Source of the DNA: Distichodus sexfasciatus
Lineage: Eukaryota; Chordata; Actinopteri; Characiformes; Distichodontidae
Reading direction: 5' to 3'
NCBI GenBank assembly: GCA_032718565.1
Contig: JAVGVS010000024.1
Location: 2,612,452 to 2,676,451 of the forward strand
DNA length: 64,000 bases
Positions 35,601-47,200 of this stretch are shown piece after piece; within the stretch, counting starts at the first letter, position 1, and each line of letters opens with the position of its first letter. Made by a program: the position numbers and the translations under genes. The notes beneath the pieces were generated by a model. The model worked only from the letters and a program-made list of their open reading frames with translations. It was not told the origin of the DNA and did not search any database.

Positions 35601-37351
35601 GAGAGCTTGATGTGTTTTGGAAGGCTGTTTCACACATCTAGATGTTTTTATAAACGCCTTTCTTTTTAAAATTACGTTTACATGACATTCGGTTAAAAAA
35701 AAATCTTTGTACATACTAGAACTGTATTGTCACCTGCCATTGTTGTTGACCTGCAGCTGATTGTTGTCATGGTTACCATTGCCACCTGTGGTATGTAAGG
35801 AATTTAAGGCATGCACACAATAGAACTGAACACGTCATCGTTTTAAGAAAACTGTGATTTACTTTTACATCTTCGTTTTTTTTTAAAAATATGCTTTTGA
35901 GGTGGCTAAAACCGTTTACATGTAAACGAAAGGCCCAAATGTCTAAAAAGTGTGTTTTAAAAATATCTACATACATGTAAACAGGCCCTAAAACGATTCT
36001 CATTCTCAATTTGTCTTTCCATTCCATCATTGCTAGCTTTTACCAGCATTCTCTAAATAAAAATGAATTCATCAAACTTTTAGTTGAACTATCCTGTTAA
36101 ACAGGGTATAGAGTGGTAATAATGGGTAGTGTTTCCCAAGTCTAGTATTGTGATTTCACATATCTGTTTTTTGTCATAGATTGAGATTAATTCAAATTAT
36201 TTTCTGTGTAAATTACCACCCTTCATAAAAGACATAGAGAGGTAAAACTGGACCAAAAGGTAAGAATGTCGTTTTAATACAATTTATTGTTAGTTGTTTT
36301 TGATACTTACGTGTGGCTGCTTGAAGAAGGGTGTTTGTCGGCGAATAAATGTATGTTTAAAAGTTTATCTCATGTTTTTTTTATACACTAGACTGGATCA
36401 GGAGCTGGATTTTATCCTGTCCCAGCAGAAAGAGCTGGAGGATCTCCTCGTCCCATTAGAGGAGTCTGTGAAAGAGCAGAGCGGAACCATCTATATGCAG
36501 AATGCTGATGAGGAGGCGAGAAGAGCACATCATGAAAGGATTCCATGCAAACGCTGTATTTAAAAACACCACGATGCAGATTATTTGGTTGGAATATTTG
36601 TTTTTCATACTTGCATTTTATAAATCATTGTCTGTGTAAAGGTACAAGTTGGCAGAAAATGTGGACGCTCAGCTGAAAAGAATGTCTCAAGATCTAAAAG
36701 GAGATTATTGAACACTAAATACATCCGGTTGGCCGGATGACACAAGTGACCCGGTATGTTAAATTCCTTCTTGAAAAATTTGTTCGATTTCCTTCACATG
36801 TTTGGGCATCCGTTGTGTAGATCATTAAAACAATGTTAGTGTGTGACTCAAAAGTAGGAATGTAGCAAGGCTGAAAAATCAAAGTCAGTGGCCTTTAATG
36901 AATCACTGTGCAGCATACAGTTGTCTGATGACCGGTTTACAAGTATATAAAGATTACAGGTGCCTTATTTCCTAGTATCATAACTAAATTACATGTTTAG
37001 ATTAGAATTATAATTTGGAGATTCTGACAAACCTAAACAGGGTGTGACCAAGATGGACACAGAAAAGTTGCATTTATGCCTCTCTGAATGATCATTTCAG
37101 CTCCAGCAGATCTGCAAAATCCTCAACGCACACATGGACTCCCTGCAGTGGGTTGAACAAAACTCTGGTGAGTATCATTAGATTGAGTCCACGTCATTTT
37201 AGTTTTCTAGTCTATAAAATTGCCACGGCTGCATGCCTAATGAGTGTTTTTACTGTGCAGTTCTGCTTCAAAGGCGTGTGGAAGAAGTGTCGAAGCTGTG
37301 CGAGAGCATGATAAGGAGCAGGAGAAGAACTTCCGTCTCAATTTCCAGTGA
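31500..37351 (+). CDS. nup62l: Nucleoporin p62, intron-containing, with many small frameshifts
   Basis: Central-channel nuclear pore protein that forms a complex with Nup54 and Nup58. Start ATG 31500. Exons: 31483-~31772, 31893-32148, 32948-33022, 33132-33231, 33399-33509, 34348-34430, 34561-34710, ~36210-36259, 36392-~36521, 36642-36753, 37101-37167, 37261-37351 (TGA). The N-terminal half has FG repeats (MSFGFGQNSGGFAFG, GGFSFGTS, MGGFSFG, TRFSFGIKPA) in Thr/Ser/Ala-rich linkers. The C-terminal half is the coiled-coil domain: TYAQLEALINKWSSELEDQE, RLDQELDFILSQQKELEDLL, YKLAENVDAQLKRMSQDLK and LQQICKILNAHMDSLQWVEQ. Stops or frame shifts occur near 31768, 32108, 33170, 34352, 34650-34690, 36215-36245, 36515-36540, 36700-36715 and 37306, yet the neighbouring frame resumes each time. 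The exons ending near 31772, starting near 36210 and ending near 36521 lack clear splice sites. Identity is sure from the coiled coil; whether the allele is intact is not. Confidence 0.82.
31826..31862 (+). mobile_element. SINE head fragment
   Basis: Reads 'ggggctgttggtagtgtaacggttagg', the tRNA-like head of the SINE without its body. It lies between the first two NUP62 coding exons. Confidence 0.55.
34837..35575. mobile_element. Non-autonomous DNA element, family G, copy 1
   Basis: Left end 'cgatctcgatatttttatcgag', right end 'tatcgtgataatgtttttgttcgtatcgcccagc'. Its interior ('gacgcgtccgctgagcatgtcatcataaatttacg') matches 52250-52300 in reverse complement. It lies in a NUP62 intron. Confidence 0.65.
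35774..35993. mobile_element. MITE related to 3763-3926
   Basis: Shares 'catgtaaacgaaaggccc' and 'catgtaaacaggccctaaa' with the element in the PLS3 intron. Confidence 0.5.
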
Positions 37352-37360
37352 TTTTTGCTT

Positions 37361-37366
37361 AATAAA
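37361..37366 (+). terminator. nup62l: Polyadenylation signal of NUP62
   Basis: AATAAA only ten bases after the stop codon, followed by an A run and T-rich DNA. A later site cannot be excluded. Confidence 0.5.
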
Positions 37367-37567
37367 AAAAAAAAGTATGAAGCAACAATGCAGTGTAAAT
37401 GAAAATCAATGTTTTGGTAAATGCGTGATAATAAAGATAGTTTTTACTCTATTTTTTTTTGCTTTACGTTTATGCAGTAGCATTGTTGTTTTTATAGATA
37501 AAAGTGGCAGGAAGGTGGGTTTACAACTTGTGACCTGATTAGTTGTAACTTGGGCACAGAGTTGACA

Positions 37568-37604
37568 GCATTTAGCAGACACTTATCCAGAATGATTTAC
37601 ATGG
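37568..37604 (+). repeat. Conserved teleost dispersed motif
   Basis: Reads 'catttagcagacacttatcc' then 'agaatgatttacat', a phrase common in fish SINE-type repeats. Only this short piece is present. Confidence 0.45.
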
Positions 37605-38019
37605 ACAGGCTCTCTGATGCAATTTCAACCTGCTTGACGAGTGCTGGACCACTAGTGGACCAACACTGCCCTCCTCTGGGGTTAGGGTCATAATTGATCA
37701 GACTTTCACAGTGAATTGGCATTAGAGAACTGACTTTACAGTCAGTCTGTTGAATGACAAAACAGTCGTAAGGCAAAACGTCTACAAGGCGCGCACACAA
37801 CGGTCGAATTACACCAAAAATCGCGTACTGATTTAAAACCCGACTGCTCTTTACGTAGCCTCTCTTAGACAACGTAACCTAAATCACAGGAGCGGTGGGT
37901 CAATTTTAAATCAACAGTATATTTAGGTTGTATTTAAGTGGTGTAATGTAAACCCAGCCATTACAAACTTGGTCCAGAAGTGTGAACGTCGTGGTCGTCC
38001 GAAGTGAGCGCCGTGAGTC

Positions 38020-38232
38020 TAAACCAATCAGCTTCTCTTCCTGGTTTCTTCCCGTTACGCCAATCAGGACGCGCGTTGCTATGAGGAAACATGGCGCCTT
38101 GCTTTGTTTGATTTAGCTCAACACATCCGTTTTCCCCACACTTCACCCTAAAACATTCAACTTTCATTCTGCTCCAACCGTGCCGACCTCCTGTTTTCCC
38201 GATGTTCCAGAAATGAACTCCGAAAACTGCAG
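38020..38232 (+). promoter_or_regulatory. atrx: ATRX putative promoter and first exon 1a
   Basis: CCAAT boxes near 38024 and at 38060-38064 lie before ATGGCGCC at 38091, a YY1-like motif often found at TATA-less start sites. The short coding part, 38213-38232 (MNSENC plus two bases), ends in a donor AG|GTATGT and joins exon 42671 in phase. The start site itself is inferred. Confidence 0.55.
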
Positions 38233-41200
38233 GTATGTCCATAACGGAACGCGGGGGTGCTACCCGTATTTACATAAAGCCTGAAGCGTCTGTAATATAA
38301 ACAGTAACCGGCAAGACGCGACTGCGCAAATTGTGGTCTGTAAATGAAATTCTTTTGCTTAGGGGATATATGATGAAAGACGAGTTCTGGTCATCTTTTT
38401 GTCTGCTAGACGAATTAAGTGTGTCATGACCTCTTTTTTGCGTTGCGCGACTGCGTTGGGCAATTTGTTTACCCAAGAACATCAGCCGCCTCCCGGTCCG
38501 GCTTTTGAGATTTTTTTTGTGTTGTTTGGTTATGTAAATGGTCTTTCATGAGAGTGCAGATTTTGTACGTTGCAAACTACGTAGCCTATTCAACATGGTG
38601 CTAGACAAAAAGTGCATGAGCATAAAACGTGGGCAAGGACGTGGAAGGATGAAGCGACTCATGCATATTGACTTCTTCGTCGTCACATGGATCTACAAGT
38701 TAGTCTGGAACACATATAGACCCGCACTAATTTATTAACGTTAATAAACAGCGGCATATATTTTGAAGAGGAGGAGGTCAGTTGTGGTATTTTCGGGTTT
38801 TGAATAATGGCTTATGCTTTTTCTTCATATACATCATTGTCAGATGCAAATCCCTGAGGCTCATCAACCTGCATATGTTGACATTTTACCTCTCCAAAAA
38901 ACTGTTAATGTTTTTGTAATAATCTGATGCTTGAAAGCCAGGCCGGATGCTACTGTCTCTGCGGTGCTTCGGCTGCCTTCGCCATCTCAGTCATGGACAA
39001 TAAATATGAGCGACTGATGAGAAAAATGAACATGACAGCACCAAGCGTAGTCAAGGCACAGTGTCGGCATTTATTTTGCCCATCCAGAAACAAAAATATG
39101 TCCATTCATAGCCAGGCGGCTCACTAGTGCCACCCAATGAGGTTGCCGCTCGGGTTTGTGCACGATGCGCCATTTTAGCGCGTCTCGAGCCGTCCGGCAA
39201 GATGGCGCTCTTGCTTTATCTCGTCTGATCGGGAGGGGGTAAGAAAAATCAGAATTAACAGTTTTACTCCGAAAGAAACGATGGGGTTTTAAACGCTCAA
39301 GTGATGCTGATACAGATAACGGACCCAGATTTGTGATTGTACGTGCAAGTCATGAACTCGGACGATTGCAGGTAATGTTGTGGCAGTTCGAGATGCTGGT
39401 GCCGACTGTTTTGGCTCGCCTCGTTTCGCGCAAATACAAGTTGACGTGCTTTAGCCGACAGGGCTAACTAGCGGCGTTAGATAGCCGGTATCGGCCGGTA
39501 ACCGTGCAACGTGCGGCGACTCCCGCCTTTCATAGACACCAAATAACTGCGCTTGCTCAAGACACGTCCATCTGAATCCGGCTTTAAAACAGCACGCCTC
39601 ATCAAAAGGCCCTTTTTTTCGTGAGCCGCCATCAAGGGCTTCCCTTCTCGCTTTTTTTCGTTAGAGCTGTGTTTTTTTCCCCCCGCCCGAGCCCTCTTCT
39701 ACTGTTTCGAATCATTTTAAGCTGCAGAAACGGTGCTACGTGTGTGCGTCGGTGTTCCAGTACGTCGGTGTGCTAGTTGGCCAGAGTCAGTTCTCTATGA
39801 ATCATTTCTCTAATTGCGTTTTTTCGGGTCGCTGCTCTGCGCGTGGGGCCACTGGTTAAGGTGGTTTGGGGGGGAAATGTCTGGCCTGTTGAAGACCGGT
39901 CACCGGTACAGGGCGCGACGGGTGATAGTGGGCAGACAGGCCGTCTCTCCCACGTTTTATTAACCGGCTCTGGTGTTCCGGCACCGAGTTACGGAGGAGA
40001 TGCGCTCAGCGATTAGCCGCCGCGTGATGACGCAGAGCGTCTGTAAACACGCGCGCGCCACTTGTTGACATTTAAGACACCACGGAACGCGGAGTCGTGT
40101 CACGTATTCGGGCTGCTGAGAGAGGCTCCGGTGACGGCGTTTATTTTTCTTTATTTTATATGCAAACACTTTTGACCTTTTTTTCCTCCCCCTATACTAG
40201 TTGTTATTAAGGTTTTACCAAATCTAAAATTGCTAAAGTATTTCAAATTTCAATTCCGCCAACTTTATTTGGATCTGCGACGCACACAACAAAACATGAC
40301 GAGACATTAAACGCGATCAAAACAGTACAGAAGAGAACAATAACGGTGCCCGCGTATTTAAAATAAAACTTGTTAAGCATATGACCAGTCGCAGTACATT
40401 AAACATGTCAGCTAAAGTCAGCTTTATTATTTAGGGAGGGGTTATGAAGAAAAATAAAGGAATATACAGTACTGTGCAAAAGTTTTAGGCAGGTGTGAAA
40501 AAATGCTGTAAACAAGAATGCTTTCAGAAATATGAATAATGATTGATTATTTTTATCAATTTACAAAATTCAAAGTGAGCGAACAAAAGAAAAATCTGAA
40601 TCAAATCAATATTTGGTGTTACTACCTTTTGCCTTCAAACCAGCATCAATTCTTATAGGTACATTTGCACAAAGTCAGGGATTTTGTAGGATTATAGTCA
40701 TTATATTATTTTGTAGGATTATAGTCATTATATTATTTTGTAGGATTATAGGATATAGATCTGTGGTTAGTTCTCCAAGATGTTTGGAACAACCTACCAG
40801 CCGAGTTCTTCAGAAACTGTATTGCAGAAGTGTGCCTAGAAGAACTGATGCTGTTTGAAGGCAAAGGGTGGTCACACCAAATATTGATTTGATTTAGATT
40901 TCTCTTTTGTTCATTCACTGCATTTTGTTGATTGATATAAATAAATGATTAACACTTCCATTTTTGAAAGCATTCTTTGTTGACAGCATTTTTTCACACC
41001 TCAAACTTTTGCACAGTTCTGTATAACGAGAGGGTTCTTACTGCCATTATTATTCTGTATTTGTATGAGTCGGATAACAAAGGATTTTTAGGATCTGATC
41101 TCAAGTTTAATAACTGAAGGAGTTTTTGCAGAGGTAACATGACATTCAGCCTTATATTTTCACAAATCATACTTTGACCAAAAAGTACATCAAAATATGA

Positions 41201-44200
41201 AAGTTTTGATGAGTTTTGTTTATAAAAACATTATTATTGCATTATTACCGTAAGTGTACAGACCGACTAATGACATATTTATCATATTTATATATTGAAA
41301 ATGAAAGTGAGTGATTGTTTGGCATTTCTAACACACCACAATGCACCACAAGCGAGAAACCAGTCATTATAGACACTGATAAAGATTTGCAGTAAGCTCT
41401 TAACGAGTGATAATGTTGGCACAACAATTTATCGGTCAGATTGTAATCAGTGTCTTAGATAAAGTTCTCCCTCTCCTCTTTGGGGCTGTTGGTGGCGTAA
41501 CGGGTAGGGCATTCCCCATTGATCAGAAGGTCTCCAGTTGGAATCAGGAACAGCAGAGAGTACCACTGAAAAATTACTCATGAGACAAGTGCATCCCCAA
41601 GCACTGCTCGGGTGCTTCTTACATGTCGCCTGCCCACTGCTCCTTCACGGAAGGGTCAAATGCAGAGGTCACATTGGTTGTGGTGCACTGTGGTGTTTTT
41701 ACAATGACAAATAATCATTCACTCACTAGTTAGCATAAATCAACGTTTCATTAACACTTCTTTTACAATAATCAAACCTTCTGTAATATTACACGTTATA
41801 ACTCTGTAATCCTCGTTATTGACATCTTAAGCAGTGCTTATCTTCTGATGCATATTATTTAACAAGACTGTATAACATCTGAACATCATTGTTATTGCTG
41901 CATATTTCTTGATTTTTTATAAAGCATGTTATCAACCAAATAACAACACTGCCTTGGAACATTGCAACGTCAGTGTAGTTGTAGTAAAGTGTAGTTTTGA
42001 GACTGCACAATTTTTACTGAGAAGTGTAATTACATAGTCAAATACCATGATCCAGTCGATGTCGTTATTGTAATATAAATCAAGTTAATGTTAGTAAGTT
42101 GCTAGTCTTTTGCTGATCAGTGTTCTCTTTTGATATGTTTAGATTCCTGACATATGATCTTCTTATTATTTCATTGTTTGATGAGAATTGTGCACATCTT
42201 TTGCTGTGTAAGTTCTGCTGTGCTAATACTGTATATTTTGTGAATGGGTCCTAATGCGTGTAGAACGTTATTGGGATCAATTTAACATAAGTTTTCTTTA
42301 GGGTTGTCAAAAAAGCAATGGATTAATTGATACCAACGATGAGTAGACACCCATTTGCAACAGACATTTTTACTCCTTTAATTAAGCATATTACATACAG
42401 CATTATATTCATTCATTCATCTCAATCACAACTGGGGTTGTGGGGGGGACCAGAGCTTAACTACGGCCACAAGGCGGAGCACTGCGTTACAGTAATGCAG
42501 TAATATTACAGTTTTTATTGTTTTGCATTACATCAGACAACTAGGTCTCAGTATCGAGTTTGAAATTTTGCTATGGTTGTATGTTTTATGTTTGAGTATT
42601 AATTTTCACTCAATCGTTTGTCTTTACCTGTGCAGATTTTGACAAATGGTTGACATTTCAAACCTTTTAGATCCAGCAAGTTGACCACATTGGTGACAAA
42701 ACTTCATGAGTTCTTGGATTATTCTGGAGAGGAGGAAAGTGTTGAACCCCAAGTAAATGAGATCTCTAATGGTAAGGGACGGCATGGTTTTGTTGGATTG
42801 CTTTCGTCCAATTATCTGTCGTAACCTCAAAGTTGCTGCTTGGTTAGAAAAGTGATTTACCAGATTTCTTTAACACCCCCCACCTTTCACTTTTAAGTAA
42901 CTGTTTTCTGTTTTTTGCTTCAAGGTAAAATGGCATCCAGTCAATCAAACACCAGTGTTCAAGTAATGGAGAAGGTACGTTTCCCAGATGGCTCTAATAC
43001 TTAATAGACCTTAGCAGTAATGAGATGTATTTATGAACTAAGGTGCTATGTGACATTTATTAGAGCTATTATCATTGCACAAACTGTGTTGGTGCGAATT
43101 TTGATCCCATTGTGCCTTAAACTCTTTTGCTGTAGTATAATTTGAACTTCAGTATGTACTGTAGTAGTACGATGAAAATAGACATACTGTAAATTAATAG
43201 ATAAAAAAGAAAAGCAAATATGATGAACGATAAATTCTTCATGCTGATTACATTAGCCTGGGCTTTAAAATTACACTGTTTGTCTTTGCAGCCTGGTTGC
43301 TCCACTGAGGTAACGAAGACGGTTTCACGTTCAAAGAGGTCCAGTTATTTATTCTTATTCTTCTATAAGCGTCTGATAGAAGTGTGATTGGATTAAACAA
43401 TTCTAATGAATGTTATTTGCCATCTTTATTTCTCAGTGTTACTATGTCTTTATATTCTTAACTTATCGCTCTTTCCGTGACAGGAAACCTGCTGTTGTGA
43501 CCCAAGCACCACGGAGGTTGATGAGAGCGAGAATCATAATGAGTGAACAGATGGCAAAATGACGCTAGCACTTTGGATATGGATGTATTAGGAATACCAG
43601 AAGGTGGGCGTCTCTACATCAATATTATAAACTAAGCTTGAGTGAAACCATTTCGCCAGGCCACATCTCATTGCTGCTCTTTATCGTTTTCACAGACGTA
43701 GTGGTGGTGAAACCAGAACCTGTTAGCAATGAAGGAAAAGATGATTTCAAAGGACCGGAGTTCGGAACCAAAGGAGAAGCAGAGTTAAGGATGAAGTTTC
43801 ACGGAAGTGGACTGGTAAATTAAAAAAAATCTATATTCTGATATATACATGGCTATTCAACATGAAAGAGCAGAAGTATTTCAAACAAACTCTGTAAGAC
43901 GGAAACACGTTCTGCACATCACTGGATAGAGGGAAGTTCAACGTTTAAAAGGCTGCGTAAATGTGCCAGTGGATGCCACCCGAGAGAAGCTGTGAATATA
44001 TTAGCTCGGGACTAAGGACGCACCGATCCGATGAACGGAGCCGATCTGTAAGTTGTAGGTTTTTCTGTGTTTGAGAGCAGAACAAGCAGCGCAGCAAACT
44101 ACAAACCTAAAATATACGCATTACACTGTTTCATTTCCCTAACATCTACATGTTGTGCTGGCAGGGCATATCTCGCTAGCGACTCCTCGCATTTGAAGGG

Positions 44201-47200
44201 CATACGTGTCAAAAATGAGTCGGAAATGAGGTGTAGGCCAAAATGAGTCAGTTAGTCAGAAAAACATTTTTCCCACTCTGTTGTTAGAGAGTAAAAAGTA
44301 AATATAAAAAGATGCGTTATTTGTTATCAAATAATTTCATTCTATATCCAGACGGATTCTAAAGGGTTAAAGAAGTGTTTCCACCTGCGCTAACCTTATT
44401 TTTCTTCATAAAAATTCTGCAATCAATAAACTAAAAAGCTGGCTTTTCATCCATATCTAGTAAACTTTAGCAACATAAGGCATGCTATGAGTAACTTTCT
44501 ACACAAACTGCGATAGCGTAAGCTTAAAAACAAAGGTGTAGACCAACGCCCCACATTCTCTTAGGACCGTAAAGGTAATCAAACTGGTATTGGATCGGTA
44601 CTCTGGATCCTTTATTTACTGACCAAATATCAGCATCAACATCGATATGGAGCTTTGAAAAGTTGGATCGGTGCATCCCTACTAGGGACCAGTCGACTTG
44701 TGTGTGGTATGAAATGACCTACAGCTGTTTGATATTTGATTATTTCTTAATATCCGTTTGTCATTGCCCAGATGAGCACCTTCAAGAGATTGTTAATTGC
44801 ACTGCATGTGGGCAGCAAGTCAATCATTTCCAGAGAGACTCTGTGTTTCAGCATCCCGCGCTCAAGGTTCTGATCTGCAAGGTGGGAAATAATCCGCTTA
44901 TTCTTAGTGGAAGTAATGTAATTATTGGGTGGATGGGATGAGTGTTTAGTGTCTTTGTTTGTTTCCCCAGTCGTGTTTCACGTACTACATGAGTGATGAC
45001 ATCAGTAAGGACGAGGACGGAATGGATGAACAATGCAGGTTGGTGCCACAGTGTCGGATCATGTTTAACCCTTTAAGCCCTGGCACTGTTTTACAGATTT
45101 TTGCTCTAAAAAATATACCCAAAATAAAATGCGTACAGTAATCCTCTCGTTATTACTTGGGGGGTTCACGTTCCCAAAGGCTACCAGCGTATAATGAAAA
45201 CACGCGTTGTGTGTTTGGTTTAAAAAAAAATGCCTATTTTTATAGTGTAAACCCTAAATCTGCTCCCAGAACACTTTAATTTCATTTTAAACTCAGTTTA
45301 ATACATTACTCTTAACGAAAATATTAGGTATGCCCATACAGGTGTGTACTGTAATTCATGCAAGGGCACTTTCTTTGGTATAAACAGGTAAATACAGTAA
45401 TAAATTAGTGTAGTTTTAGTAAAAAAATACACACACAGTAAAATGTGGAATGTATTATTTAAGTATTTTTTACAATTAATAAATTTACTGTTCCTATCAG
45501 CGGTAGCGTCTTTATTAACAAGACCTGAACCATTAGAAGCGACTGGGCTTAACCGCCTCTAATTTAATTTACAGTACAGTAATAAAACTATTGGGGTTTA
45601 AAAAACACTCAAGATGAGTCAGGGACGGACTGGCAATCTGTATCTCTGGAAAAAAACGGCTATCCGATGCACGGCTGACGTCGACCTACTCTTTCTCACG
45701 GCGAGGCATGGAAACATTACAAACAATAATTAGGTTTAAATTAAAAATATGGAATTCTCTGAAACATACTAAAGTAGAAATGCAAAAAATGTTATGGCTT
45801 AACAAGAGAATCTCTCCAAGATGAGTCGAGAGGCGGGGCGAGGCAATCAATCCTTAAAAAAAAAAAAAGCGGCTGTCGATGCAGATCCCAGTACGAAAGC
45901 ATATTTAACTATCCAAAAAGATTTTCTTTGTGTTCTCATGACAATGCAAAAAACATTTATACCAGAATTTACCTTCATATTTATCTTACAAAATTAGTGC
46001 ATTATATTTTTCTTAATAATTTAGAAATAAAATTCGTAAAAAAATATATTGTCACGAAAAAAGCAAAAAAAAAAGTAGAGAATATTTGCAGGTTCGCTGT
46101 TGCGGAAGAATTTCGTAAATATAAGAAAGCGAGGAGTTTGGTTCTAAATGAAAATCTGTGTATGACTGGATCATGAGGTCTGATCCATATAACTGGTGGA
46201 TTACTGTACATCTCAGCAACCACAATGTCTATTTTTATGCTTTTGGTATCATTATGAAGGTAACACTTGGAATCAGCAACATGTTACTGGGTCAGAATAA
46301 ATAAGATGCAACACAGCAGAACATGAAAAAAAAAACATATGTTCGCCAAAAAAAAAACAACCATATATTATCTCTTTCACGTAATCTGCAGGGTCCTGGA
46401 AACTTTCATATGATACTCACGGTATGCATGGTTAATGCGACAGCAGTATAGATTCTGGCCATTATTTCTTCCACGTAGACCTACGCAGTGTTTCTGTTCT
46501 TGTTCATGTGTTTGGTGTTGGAATTGTGTTGTTTAGGTGGATCGTGTTGTTTGAGATTTTTAGATGAGATTCTATCGGTGATGTTGATGTACGCATCTGC
46601 GTGTGTTTGTTCGTTTACGAATCAATTGCAACCTTCCCGTTCTACTGATGCCGGGATCGTGTTGAACTCAAAGAGTGAAGAATCACGTTAAAAAAATGTT
46701 CACTACCTGATAAAAACGCTGAACATTTGGCTGTCAGACTTTGTGGATTTATTACAGCTGTCCACACTAAAGAAGAAAGACATAAATCACTTTAGAGGCT
46801 TAATCTACAATCGTTAACATGAAGTGATGCTCCTGCAAAAACTTTGCCTTGGATTTTAGCCTTAACAACAATTTACATATGACGATGCAAATCACCCGAA
46901 ATAGGAAGGGCGACGGATGATAACATTGCTCAGCAGTGATACCTTATTACTCTATTTGATAGAACATTTTGTTTTTATTTATTCTATTTTATAGTGGAAG
47001 TAATATTTTATTATTATTATTTTTAATTCCTATTTAGGATATTCTAAAAATAACTTTTGAATAAGGAATTGATTCACTTACTACTCAAATTAAACCAATT
47101 CACCTAAAACCTAATAGTGCATACCGCTAAAAGAAAATGGCTTCAAAGGAGTGAAAGTTGCGTTAAAAATAGTGATGCGCGATAAGGGAGTTATTTGGCG

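Larger units (their letters stand above)
39372..42670. other. atrx: ATRX first intron
   Basis: GC-richer for the first ~800 bases (likely CpG-rich promoter flank), then AT-rich. Contains a Tc1-like MITE (40468-41022) and a SINE (41484-41735). Confidence 0.6.
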
